7,439 bases of DNA from Maritimibacter sp. GTDB lineage: Bacteria; Pseudomonadota; Alphaproteobacteria; Rhodobacterales; Rhodobacteraceae. The stretch covers positions 1 to 7,439 of the forward strand of contig JAGRMP010000326.1 of NCBI GenBank assembly GCA_020441225.1, given 5' to 3'. Under the pieces are notes generated by a model, which worked only from the letters and a program-made list of their open reading frames with translations, was not told the origin of the DNA and did no database searches. The number at the start of each line of letters is the position of its first letter. The stretch's first letter is position 1. A program made the translations under genes and the position numbers. Of this stretch, positions 1-4,861 are shown piece after piece.

Positions 1-728
1 ACTTCGCGATGCAGGCGATCGACCATATCATCAACACCGCCGCCAAGACCCGCTACATGTCGGGCGGCCAGATGTCGGTGCCGGTGGTCTTCCGTGGCGC
101 CAATGGCGCGGCCGCGCGGGTCGGCGCCCAGCACAGCCAGGACTACGCGGCCTGGTACGCGCAGATCCCCGGTCTGCATGTGGCCATGCCCTATTCGGCG
201 GCCGATGCGAAGGGCCTGCTCAAGACCGCGATCCGCGGCGAAACGCCGGTGGTGTTCCTGGAGAACGAACTGCTCTACGGCCACAGTTTCGAAGTGCCCG
301 AACTTGAGGATTACACCATCCCCTTTGGCAAGGCGCGGATCTGGCGCGAAGGCTCGGACGTGACACTGGTGAGCTTCGGGATCGGCATGGAATACGCGCT
401 GAAGGCGGCGGACAAGCTCGCCGAAGAGGGGATCGCGGCCGAGGTGATCGATCTGCGCACGCTCAGGCCGATGGATACCGAGACGGTGATCGAGAGCGTC
501 AAGAAGACCAACCGCTGCGTGACGGTCGAGGAAGGCTGGCCGGTCGCCTCGATCGGCAACCATATCTCGGCAGTTCTGATGCAACAGGCCTTCGACTGGC
601 TCGACGCCCCGGTGATCAACCTTACCGGCAAGGACGTACCCATGCCCTATGCCGCCAATCTCGAAAAACACGCTTTGGTGACCGTGGATGAGGTCATCGC
701 CGCCGTGAAACAAGTGACCTATTCCTGA
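1..728 (+). CDS. pdhB: Pyruvate dehydrogenase E1 component, beta subunit (3' part only)
   Basis: E1 beta pairs with E1 alpha to decarboxylate pyruvate with thiamine diphosphate and to acetylate the lipoyl group of E2 in the cytoplasmic pyruvate dehydrogenase complex. The gene enters from the left edge. The reading frame is open from base 3 (Phe-Ala before the first visible Met at base 9), so the true start lies outside and 241 residues are visible. Counting from that Met, residues 1-95 are the end of the transketolase pyrimidine-binding domain, with the conserved stretches [25 protein letters not shown] and [12 protein letters not shown]. Residues 104-230 are the transketolase C-terminal domain ([18 protein letters not shown]). 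Alphaproteobacterial relatives carry an extra lipoyl domain at the N-terminus, which cannot be checked here. The stop codon overlaps the ribosome binding site of the E2 gene, so the two are in one operon. The E1 alpha gene is expected just upstream. Identification is firm. Confidence 0.97.
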   Translation, partial: FAMQAIDHIINTAAKTRYMSGGQMSVPVVFRGANGAAARVGAQHSQDYAAWYAQIPGLHVAMPYSAADAKGLLKTAIRGETPVVFLENELLYGHSFEVPELEDYTIPFGKARIWREGSDVTLVSFGIGMEYALKAADKLAEEGIAAEVIDLRTLRPMDTETVIESVKKTNRCVTVEEGWPVASIGNHISAVLMQQAFDWLDAPVINLTGKDVPMPYAANLEKHALVTVDEVIAAVKQVTYS

Positions 729-738
729 GGGGGACGAC

Positions 739-2058
739 ATGGCCATTCAAATCCTGATGCCCGCGCTCAGCCCGACCATGGAAGAGGGCACGCTCGCCAA
801 GTGGTTGGTGAAGGAGGGCGACACGGTCGCCTCCGGCGACGTGCTCGCCGAAATCGAGACCGACAAGGCGACGATGGAATTCGAAGCCGTCGACGAGGGC
901 ACCATCGGCAAGATCCTGGTCGGCGACGGCACCGAGGGGGTCAAGGTCAACGACCCGATCGCGGTGCTGCTCGAAGAGGGCGAAAGCGCCGACGATATCG
1001 AAGACGCCGCCGCGCCGGCCTCGGGCGGGGCCAACGCCGGGGCGGAAATGCCGCCTGCAGACAAGGCCCCGGCCGCGGACAAGCCCGCCGAAGAGGCCAA
1101 GGCCCCGCCGGCGCCCGAAGGGGCGGACGGGAGCCGCATCTTCGCCTCGCCGCTTGCTCGCCGGATCGCGGCGGACCGGGGGCTGGACCTTGCGCAGATC
1201 AAGGGCTCGGGCCCGCGCGGGCGGATCGTGAAAGCGGATGTCGAGGCGGCGAAGCCAGGGGCCAAGGCCCCGGCGGCGGAAGCTGCCAAACCGGCCGCCG
1301 CCCCTGCCGCGAGCGCGCCTGCCGCCGGGCCGGATGCGGCCCAGGTCATGCGGATGTACGAGGATCGGTCCTTCGAGGAAGTGTCGCTCGACAACATGCG
1401 CAAGACCGTCGCCAAGCGTCTCACCGAGGCCAAGCAGACGGTGCCGCATTTCTACCTGCGCCGCGATATTCAACTCGATGCGCTCCTCGCCTTCCGCTCG
1501 CAGCTCAACAAGCAGCTCGCCGACCGGGGCGTGAAGATTTCGGTCAACGACTTCGTCATCAAGGCCTGCGCGCTGGCGCTGCAGCAGGTGCCCGATGCCA
1601 ACGCGGTCTGGGCCGGGGACAGGATCCTCAAGTTCGACGCGTCCGACATCGCCGTGGCCGTCGCCATCGACGGTGGGCTGATCACGCCGGTCATCAAGGA
1701 TGCCGACACCAAGACGATGTCGGCAATCTCCGCCTCGATGGTCGACCTCGCGGGCCGCGCGCGGGACCGCAAGCTCGCCCCGCATGAATATGTCGGCGGC
1801 AGCTTCACGGTGTCGAACCTCGGGATGTACGGGGTCGACAATTTCGACGCCATCATCAACCCGCCGCACGGCGCGATCCTCGCGGTCGGCGCGGGGGTGA
1901 AGAAACCGGTGGTCAAGGACGACGGCGAGCTGGGCGTGGCGACGGTGATGAGCGTGACGCTCAGCGTCGATCACCGGGTGATCGACGGCGCGCTCGGGGC
2001 ACAGGTCCTGACCGCGATCAAGGCCAACCTCGAATCTCCGATGATGATGCTGGCCTGA
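739..2058 (+). CDS. pdhC: Dihydrolipoamide acetyltransferase, E2 of pyruvate dehydrogenase
   Basis: E2 forms the core of the pyruvate dehydrogenase complex and transfers the acetyl group from its lipoyl arm to CoA. Its 439 residues show the full family plan. Residues 1-80 are one lipoyl domain, with the lipoylated lysine at Lys43 in [11 protein letters not shown]. Residues about 85-132 are an Ala/Pro/Glu-rich flexible linker. Residues about 133-170 are the peripheral-subunit-binding domain ([29 protein letters not shown]). A second Ala/Pro linker spans about 171-200. The catalytic domain covers about 210-439, with the active-site motif DHRVIDG containing His412 and Asp416. The ATG at 739 follows GAGGGGG at 727-733, which overlaps the pdhB stop and implies translational coupling. 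The C-terminal sequence MMMLA is typical. An intrinsic terminator follows 33 bp later, so E3 is not the next gene in this operon. In Escherichia coli the equivalent is aceF. A branched-chain or 2-oxoglutarate E2 is unlikely given the pdhB neighbour. Confidence 0.97.
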   Translation: MAIQILMPALSPTMEEGTLAKWLVKEGDTVASGDVLAEIETDKATMEFEAVDEGTIGKILVGDGTEGVKVNDPIAVLLEEGESADDIEDAAAPASGGANAGAEMPPADKAPAADKPAEEAKAPPAPEGADGSRIFASPLARRIAADRGLDLAQIKGSGPRGRIVKADVEAAKPGAKAPAAEAAKPAAAPAASAPAAGPDAAQVMRMYEDRSFEEVSLDNMRKTVAKRLTEAKQTVPHFYLRRDIQLDALLAFRSQLNKQLADRGVKISVNDFVIKACALALQQVPDANAVWAGDRILKFDASDIAVAVAIDGGLITPVIKDADTKTMSAISASMVDLAGRARDRKLAPHEYVGGSFTVSNLGMYGVDNFDAIINPPHGAILAVGAGVKKPVVKDDGELGVATVMSVTLSVDHRVIDGALGAQVLTAIKANLESPMMMLA

Positions 2059-2090
2059 CACCGCGGTTTGTCCCGGGGTCAACGAGACAG

Positions 2091-2120
2091 GGCGCGTCGG
2101 GCAACCGGCGCGCCGTTTTC
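2091..2120 (+). terminator. Intrinsic terminator of the pdh operon
   Basis: The strand reads GGCGCGTCGG, then GCAA, then CCGGCGCGCC. This gives a 10-bp stem (2091-2100 with 2105-2114, one T-G wobble) closed by a GNRA-type GCAA tetraloop. It is followed by GTTTTC, with the T run at 2116-2119. It starts 32 bp after the pdhC stop and is the clearest rho-independent terminator in the window. Confidence 0.88.
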
Positions 2121-2342
2121 TTGAGCAAGCCCCGCAGCGAAACCGGAACCTGCCCGCCCGGATCTGGCAGAATTGACCTCGATCATGGTTCGGGGCGCGA
2201 TTCCCGTATTGGCTGGAGGCGTCGCCGCCCCGTGGCCCAAGTGCACCCCTGCACCCCACACACACAGGGCCTTGAACGGAGACAGGGGACAGACGGCCAT
2301 TTACGGTCGCGACACTATGCCGCCCGGCGCCGATTTTGGGGC

Positions 2343-2380
2343 GCAGCGGTGCGCGTCGTCCGTGAGAGCGGACGCGCTGC
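2343..2380. repeat. Inverted repeat with alternative pairings in the 3' region of the heme-protein gene
   Basis: GCGCGTC at 2351-2357 is the exact reverse complement of GACGCGC at 2371-2377, with 13 bases between. GTCCG (2358-2362) can alternatively pair with CGGAC (2369-2373), and GCAGCG (2343-2348) with CGCTGC (2375-2380). It is a strong GC-rich fold with no T run on either side. It lies about 60-90 bp beyond the stop of the minus-strand heme-protein gene. Confidence 0.45.
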
Positions 2381-2405
2381 GGACCCGGAAAAGCTCCCCG
2401 GGTCC
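2381..2405. terminator. Possible 3'-end hairpin of the heme-protein gene
   Basis: GGACCCGG (2381-2388) pairs perfectly with CCGGGTCC (2398-2405) around a 9-base loop. It lies 29 bp downstream of the minus-strand heme-protein stop and directly beside the 2343-2380 inverted repeat. There is no T run after the stem on the minus strand, so it may stabilise the 3' end or stop transcription only weakly. On the plus strand GTTGAGTTTTGC follows, which would be a poor tail for a back-up pdh terminator. Confidence 0.4.
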
Positions 2406-2433
2406 GTTGAGTTTTGCTCGGGGCTCCAAGCGG

Positions 2434-3015
2434 TTAGTCGGCGACCACCTTGGAAAGCGTGAAGACGCCGCGCATCTGGTCGACCGAAAAGCCGCGCGCG
2501 GCGTCGTCGGGGTAGAGCTCGGCGAGTTTGGCGACGACCTCGGGTTTCACGTCCTCGCCGCCATGGCAGTTCAGGCAGGGCTGTCCCGTCGGGATCGCCT
2601 TGACGAAACGAAAGACCTGTCGCCCGCCTTCTTCGACGATCTCGGCCCTGGCGAGCCCCTTGGCGGGTTCGCCCGCCGCCTCGCGGGCCACGAAATCGGC
2701 GATGGCCGCGGCAGTGTAGGCGTCCGGCGCGTTCTCGGGGTTGCGCAACCTGTGCGAGGAGCGGGCCACCGACCAGCCGGAGGCCGCCGCGGCCGAAGCG
2801 GCGATCTCGGGCGCCTTCTCGTTGCAGATGTCGATCGCGTTGACCGGCCCGCCCTCCTTCATCGCCGTCATGAGCGCGCCCTGCAGTTCCTGCGAGAAGG
2901 ACGCGACGATCTCGGCCGCTTCGGTCTTGAGCGCTTCGATATCTTCATCGGCCGCGCGCGCGGGGGCGGCAAGGGCCAGGCTGCAGAGAACGGCCGTCAA
3001 CAGGATGGGTTTCAT
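2434..3015 (-). CDS. Secreted single-heme c-type protein, Tll0287-like (DUF3365) family
   Basis: The 193-residue product starts with a Sec signal peptide (about residues 1-21: Lys3, a hydrophobic core, cleavage after APARA). The mature part is helical at first, then a PAS-like fold is expected. A single c-heme attachment motif, CLNCH, lies at residues 147-151. The overall pattern (IDICNEKAPEIA near residue 61, SHRLRNPENAPD near 87, FRFVKAIPTGQPCLNCHG) matches the Tll0287-like/DUF3365 family. The structurally studied cyanobacterial member of that family has His/Cys axial heme ligation, as I recall. By position Cys64 is the natural candidate for the Cys ligand here, which is inference. The protein is likely periplasmic and soluble, with no membrane anchor visible. 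The ATG at 3015 follows GGGAGA at 3021-3026, a good ribosome binding site. It is transcribed alone. Its function in bacteria of this group is not known: redox sensing, gas sensing or electron transfer are all possible. Confidence 0.85.
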   Translation of the reverse strand: MKPILLTAVLCSLALAAPARAADEDIEALKTEAAEIVASFSQELQGALMTAMKEGGPVNAIDICNEKAPEIAASAAAASGWSVARSSHRLRNPENAPDAYTAAAIADFVAREAAGEPAKGLARAEIVEEGGRQVFRFVKAIPTGQPCLNCHGGEDVKPEVVAKLAELYPDDAARGFSVDQMRGVFTLSKVVAD

Positions 3016-3034
3016 TGGGGTCTCCCGGTTGGAC

Positions 3035-3054
3035 TGAATACACGTGGATATTCA
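3035..3054. promoter_or_regulatory. Inverted repeat in the leader of the heme-protein gene, possible operator
   Basis: TGAATA (3035-3040) and TATTCA (3049-3054) are exact inverted arms separated by 8 bases that include the palindrome CACGTG. The site lies 20-39 bp upstream of the heme-protein ATG, where a regulator would overlap the promoter or the transcription start. The AT-rich arms stand out in GC-rich surroundings. I cannot assign it to a known regulator. No convincing -35/-10 pair is visible. Confidence 0.35.
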
Positions 3055-3163
3055 TGCCAAAGATTCGTGCGGCCCCGGGGGAGACATATCGGCGCAGGGG
3101 GCGTTTCGGGCGCTGGCGGCCGGTCCCCGCGCTGCGGGAATTGGCCGGGGCCCAGACATGTTT

Positions 3164-3196
3164 CGGGCGGGCATTGTCCTTCGACAAGCCCGCCCG
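3164..3196. terminator. Long stable hairpin downstream of the small membrane-peptide gene
   Basis: CGGGCGGGC (3164-3172) pairs with GCCCGCCCG (3188-3196). After a single bulged A (3173), TTGTC (3174-3178) pairs with GACAA (3183-3187) around a CTTC loop. That is 14 paired bases with one bulge. On the minus strand it begins 20 bp after the stop of the 23-codon gene at 3217, so it could end that transcript. No T run follows on either strand. T-rich sequence sits before the stem instead, so it is not a textbook intrinsic terminator. Confidence 0.45.
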
Positions 3197-3207
3197 GAAA
3201 ACAAAAT
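3196..3207. repeat. 12-bp direct repeat, copy 1
   Basis: GGAAAACAAAAT occurs here and again, identical and in the same orientation, at 3337-3348. This copy lies between the stop codon of the 23-codon gene (3217) and the long hairpin, touching the base of the stem. The sequence is A-rich and simple, but an exact repeat this close is notable in DNA this GC-rich. Confidence 0.55.
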
Positions 3208-3216
3208 CCGCCGCGT

Positions 3217-3288
3217 TCAGATGACCGCGATGGCTACAAGGAAAATCGCTGAAAACCCGGCAACGGTTGCAAACCACATACGAAGCAT
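3217..3288 (-). CDS. Putative 23-residue single-pass membrane peptide
   Basis: This short frame encodes 23 residues: MLRMWF, then ATVAGFSAIFLVAIAVI. That is one positively charged N-terminal residue followed by about 17 hydrophobic or small residues running to the C-terminus, which fits a single inner-membrane helix. It is supported mainly by AGGAGA (3296-3301) placed 7 bases before the ATG, among the best ribosome binding sites in the window. The frame extends upstream to 3522, but that extension is Arg/Pro-rich with no ribosome binding site and looks like non-coding DNA, so I chose the internal ATG. Codon use (CTT, CGT, TTT, GCA, TCA, ATT, GTA) is AT-richer than in neighbouring genes. It stands alone between the heme-protein gene and cysE, in a region that otherwise holds no gene. 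No function can be given. Small oxidase-associated peptides and type I toxins have this general shape, but nothing here shows either. Confidence 0.5.
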   Translation of the reverse strand: MLRMWFATVAGFSAIFLVAIAVI

Positions 3289-3295
3289 TGGGGGA

Positions 3296-3301
3296 TCTCC
3301 T
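3296..3301 (-). promoter_or_regulatory. Ribosome binding site that defines the 23-codon gene
   Basis: On the minus strand AGGAGA is followed by 7 bases and then the ATG at 3288. The near-consensus match and spacing are the main reason for calling this short frame a gene. Confidence 0.6.
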
Positions 3302-3336
3302 GTCTCATTCGCAGCGCGACGTTGGCCGATGTCAGG

Positions 3337-3348
3337 GGAAAACAAAAT
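3337..3348. repeat. 12-bp direct repeat, copy 2
   Basis: This is the second copy of GGAAAACAAAAT (first copy at 3196-3207). It lies about 50 bp upstream of the ATG of the 23-codon gene, in its likely promoter region, so the two copies bracket that gene with 129 bp between them. Confidence 0.55.
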
Positions 3349-3459
3349 GACCCGCGTCAAAACCGGGGCCGATCGGCGTATACCCGCCGACAATCGTTGA
3401 CGTGTTCCGCAATTGTGCTCCGAGCGGGAACGGACTGGCTCCATCCGCGGACCCGATTG

Positions 3460-3492
3460 CCCGCGCGCGGGATCCCCGGCGACTCGCCGGGG
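3460..3492. repeat. Cluster of GC-rich palindromes
   Basis: Three palindromes follow one another: CCCGCGCGCGGG (3460-3471), GGGATCCC (3469-3476) and CCCCGGCGACTCGCCGGGG (3474-3492, which can form a 7-bp stem with a 5-base loop). They lie about 80-115 bp beyond the cysE stop on the minus strand. They could contribute to transcript termination, but no T run follows. Confidence 0.35.
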
Positions 3493-3546
3493 GCGCGCCC
3501 CGTCACGAAGGCGCAGCGGCATCCGTTCGACGGGCGCCGCGCCGGA

Positions 3547-3571
3547 CCGCCCGGCCCGGCCCGGCGGGCGG
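3547..3571 (-). terminator. Possible hairpin just after cysE
   Basis: CCGCCCG (3547-3553) pairs with CGGGCGG (3565-3571) around an 11-base GC-rich loop, beginning 2 bp after the cysE stop codon on the minus strand. It is a plausible 3'-end structure. The T run of a standard intrinsic terminator is missing, and chance pairing is likely in sequence this rich in C and G. Confidence 0.3.
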
Positions 3572-3573
3572 CG

Positions 3574-4383
3574 TCAGCGCTTGCCGTTCAGGGTCTGGTT
3601 CATCTCCGACGACGGGTGCTCGCAGCCCGCGCTGCCCACGACCTTGGCCGGCACGCCTGCCACCGTGGTCGCCGGCGGCACGTCTTCGAGCACCACCGAA
3701 CCCGCGGCGATGCGCGAGCAGCAGCCGACCTGTATGTTTCCAAGCACCTTGGCCCCTGCCCCGATCAGCACTTCGTTGCCGATCTTGGGGTGGCGGTCAC
3801 CGTCTTGTTTGCCGGTGCCGCCGAGGGTGACGGAATGCAGCATCGAGACGTTGTCGCCGACCACGGCGGTTTCGCCGATGACGATCGAATGCGCGTGGTC
3901 GATCATGATGCCCTTGCCGATCCGGGCGCCGGGGTGGATGTCGATCCCGTAGACCTCGGAGCACCGCATCTGGAAAAAGAAGGCCAGATCCTTGCGGCCC
4001 TGCTCCCAAAGCCAATGCGCGACCCGGTAGGCCTGCATCGCCTGGAACCCCTTGAAATAGAGGATCGGCTGCAGAAGCTGGTGGGTGGCGGGATCGCGGT
4101 CGAGCACCGCCATGAGATCGGCGCGCGCCGCATCGACAAGCTCGGGCGCCTTGGCATAGGCCTCGTCTGCGACCTCGCGCAGGACCAGCATCGACATCTC
4201 GTTGGAGCTGAGCTTCGCCGACACCCGGTAGGACAGCGCCTTTTCGAGCGATTTGTGGTGCAGCACACAGGAATGGATGAGCCCGCCCATCAACGGTTCG
4301 CGCGCCACCGCCTCTTCGGCTTCGGCGCTGATCCGGTCCCAGACCGGGTCGATGGTGATCGGCTTCATGCGGGTCTCAAGCAT
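3574..4383 (-). CDS. cysE: Serine O-acetyltransferase
   Basis: CysE makes O-acetylserine from serine and acetyl-CoA, the committed step of cysteine synthesis in the cytoplasm. With the start at 4383 the product is 269 residues, close to the 273 of the Escherichia coli enzyme. Residues about 10-135 are the helical N-terminal domain (LIHSCVLHHKSLEKAL). The left-handed beta-helix of hexapeptide repeats follows (DIHPGARIGKGIMIDHAHSI, VTLGGTGKQDGDRHPKIG, VLIGAGAKVLGNI). The catalytic pair by alignment is Asp148 (in DIHP) and His163 (in IDHAHS). I prefer the ATG at 4383 to the one at 4401 (six residues longer), because AAAGGAG lies 8 bases before 4383 and would be inside the coding region of the longer form. 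The C-terminus ends LNGKR, about ten residues short of the E. coli protein and without the terminal isoleucine that docks into CysK. The gene is divergent from the DksA-like gene with a 78-bp gap. Family and role are firm. Confidence 0.95.
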   Translation of the reverse strand: MLETRMKPITIDPVWDRISAEAEEAVAREPLMGGLIHSCVLHHKSLEKALSYRVSAKLSSNEMSMLVLREVADEAYAKAPELVDAARADLMAVLDRDPATHQLLQPILYFKGFQAMQAYRVAHWLWEQGRKDLAFFFQMRCSEVYGIDIHPGARIGKGIMIDHAHSIVIGETAVVGDNVSMLHSVTLGGTGKQDGDRHPKIGNEVLIGAGAKVLGNIQVGCCSRIAAGSVVLEDVPPATTVAGVPAKVVGSAGCEHPSSEMNQTLNGKR

Positions 4384-4391
4384 CGCCGGGG

Positions 4392-4398
4392 CTCCTTT
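4392..4398 (-). promoter_or_regulatory. Ribosome binding site deciding the cysE start
   Basis: AAAGGAG on the minus strand is followed by 8 bases and the ATG at 4383. The in-frame ATG at 4399-4401 sits immediately upstream of this motif. It has only a distant, weaker TAAGGG about 12 bases ahead of it, so 4383 is the better start. Confidence 0.75.
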
Positions 4399-4409
4399 CA
4401 TTGAACCTA

Positions 4410-4429
4410 ACCCTTACGACAGATAGGGT
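4410..4429. promoter_or_regulatory. Inverted repeat between cysE and the DksA-like gene
   Basis: ACCCT (4410-4414) and AGGGT (4425-4429) are inverted arms 10 bases apart, near the middle of the 78-bp divergent spacer. Its place would allow one regulator to touch both promoters. The arms are short and a chance match is quite possible. No clear -35/-10 boxes are visible for either gene. Confidence 0.25.
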
Positions 4430-4461
4430 CGGATTTCCAAACGCAAACCCGTGAGGGAGAG

Positions 4462-4800
4462 ATGGAGCCAATAAAGCTTGCCGGTTTCCGCGCCCGCCTG
4501 GAAGCGGAACGCGCGGCGCTCGACGCCGAGGACAGCCTTGGCGCAGAGGGGCAGAAGACGGTGGAACTCGACCAGAGCGCGGTCGGACGGTTGAGCCGGA
4601 TGGATGCGCTGCAGGGGCAAGCCATGGCCAAGGCGACAGGGGCACGCCGCGCGGCCCGCCGGCAGCGGATCGCGGCGGCTCTCGCGCGGATGGAGGTGGG
4701 AGAGTTCGGGTTTTGCACCGAATGCGGTGAGGAGATCGCACCCGCACGGCTCGATCTCGACCCGACGGTGCCGAGCTGCACCGGCTGCGCGGCCGGGTGA
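4462..4800 (+). CDS. Short DksA/TraR-family zinc-finger protein
   Basis: The 112-residue product has an N-terminal helical part (about 1-78), likely a coiled-coil hairpin, and a C-terminal C4 zinc finger. The cysteines are Cys85, Cys88, Cys106 and Cys109 (C-x2-C-x17-C-x2-C), the same spacing as in Escherichia coli DksA, in the contexts FGFCTECGEEI and PSCTGC. DksA-type proteins insert their coiled coil into the RNA polymerase secondary channel and alter initiation, often with ppGpp. The likely tip, VELDQSA (34-40), keeps Asp37 and Glu35 but not the two-Asp DxxD arrangement of DksA, so activity may differ. It is shorter than DksA (151) and longer than TraR (about 73). The ATG at 4462 is preceded by GAGGGAGAG. 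It is divergent from cysE and convergent with the GTA-linked genes. The family is firm, but the exact target is unknown. Confidence 0.9.
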   Translation: MEPIKLAGFRARLEAERAALDAEDSLGAEGQKTVELDQSAVGRLSRMDALQGQAMAKATGARRAARRQRIAAALARMEVGEFGFCTECGEEIAPARLDLDPTVPSCTGCAAG

Positions 4801-4826
4801 TCTGGCCGCCCGAGCGCCCCCTTTTT
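4783..4826 (+). terminator. Intrinsic terminator of the DksA-like gene, overlapping its last codons
   Basis: GCGGCC (4789-4794) pairs with GGCCGC (4804-4809), and the stop codon lies in the loop. The stem can be extended, after an internal loop, by GGC and GC (4783-4785 and 4787-4788) with GC-GCC (4814-4818). A TTTTTCTT tract begins at 4822. The stem uses coding sequence, so terminator and gene end are fused. Confidence 0.6.
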
Positions 4827-4861
4827 CTTGGTCCGAATACTCGAAATCGCGCCGTGTCCGG

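Larger units (their letters stand above)
2121..2433. other. Convergent intergenic gap, no gene seen
   Basis: This stretch separates the pdh operon terminator from the 3' end of the heme-protein gene on the other strand. Open frames here lack a ribosome binding site and have no recognisable protein character. The left 220 bases show nothing I can name, and no tRNA or repeat array is visible. The right end (2343-2405) carries two adjacent hairpins, listed separately. Confidence 0.6.
3289..3573. other. Intergenic stretch between cysE and the small membrane-peptide gene
   Basis: Apart from the ribosome binding site, the second copy of the direct repeat and GC-rich palindromes near the cysE end, I see nothing definite. 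A TTGACG on the minus strand (3355-3360) could be a -35 box for the small gene, but no acceptable -10 lies 16-18 bases beyond it. Frames crossing the region on both strands lack coding character. Confidence 0.5.

Noticed and set aside
694..2265. A 523-codon open frame on the minus strand across pdhC
   Set aside because: It is antisense to a clearly identified E2 gene and full of Arg, Gly and His as expected of the complementary strand of high-GC coding DNA. It has no recognisable domain.
2079..2300. A 73-codon minus-strand frame in the gap after pdhC
   Set aside because: There is no ribosome binding site before its ATG, it runs through the pdh terminator, and it shows no protein family features.
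2983..3015. A lipoprotein signal around Cys11 in the heme protein
   Set aside because: The residue before the cysteine is Leu rather than Gly/Ala/Ser, and a normal signal peptidase I site (APARA) follows, so a lipobox is not supported.
2173..3252. A 359-codon plus-strand frame across the heme-protein gene
   Set aside because: It is the antisense shadow of the minus-strand heme-protein gene, with low-complexity Arg/Gly-rich sequence and no ribosome binding site.
3330..3360. A sigma-70-type promoter for the small peptide gene with TTGACG as -35
   Set aside because: No sequence resembling a -10 box lies 16-18 bases downstream, so half a promoter is not enough to call it.
3390..3416. Inverted arms ACAAT/ATTGT in the cysE downstream region
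   Set aside because: The arms are only 5 bp, 17 bases apart, with no gene start nearby. A chance occurrence is likely.
3289..3522. N-terminal extension of the small membrane peptide to 101 residues
   Set aside because: The extension is Arg/Pro-rich without a ribosome binding site, and crosses the GC-rich palindromes. The ATG at 3288 has a near-consensus site 7 bases ahead.
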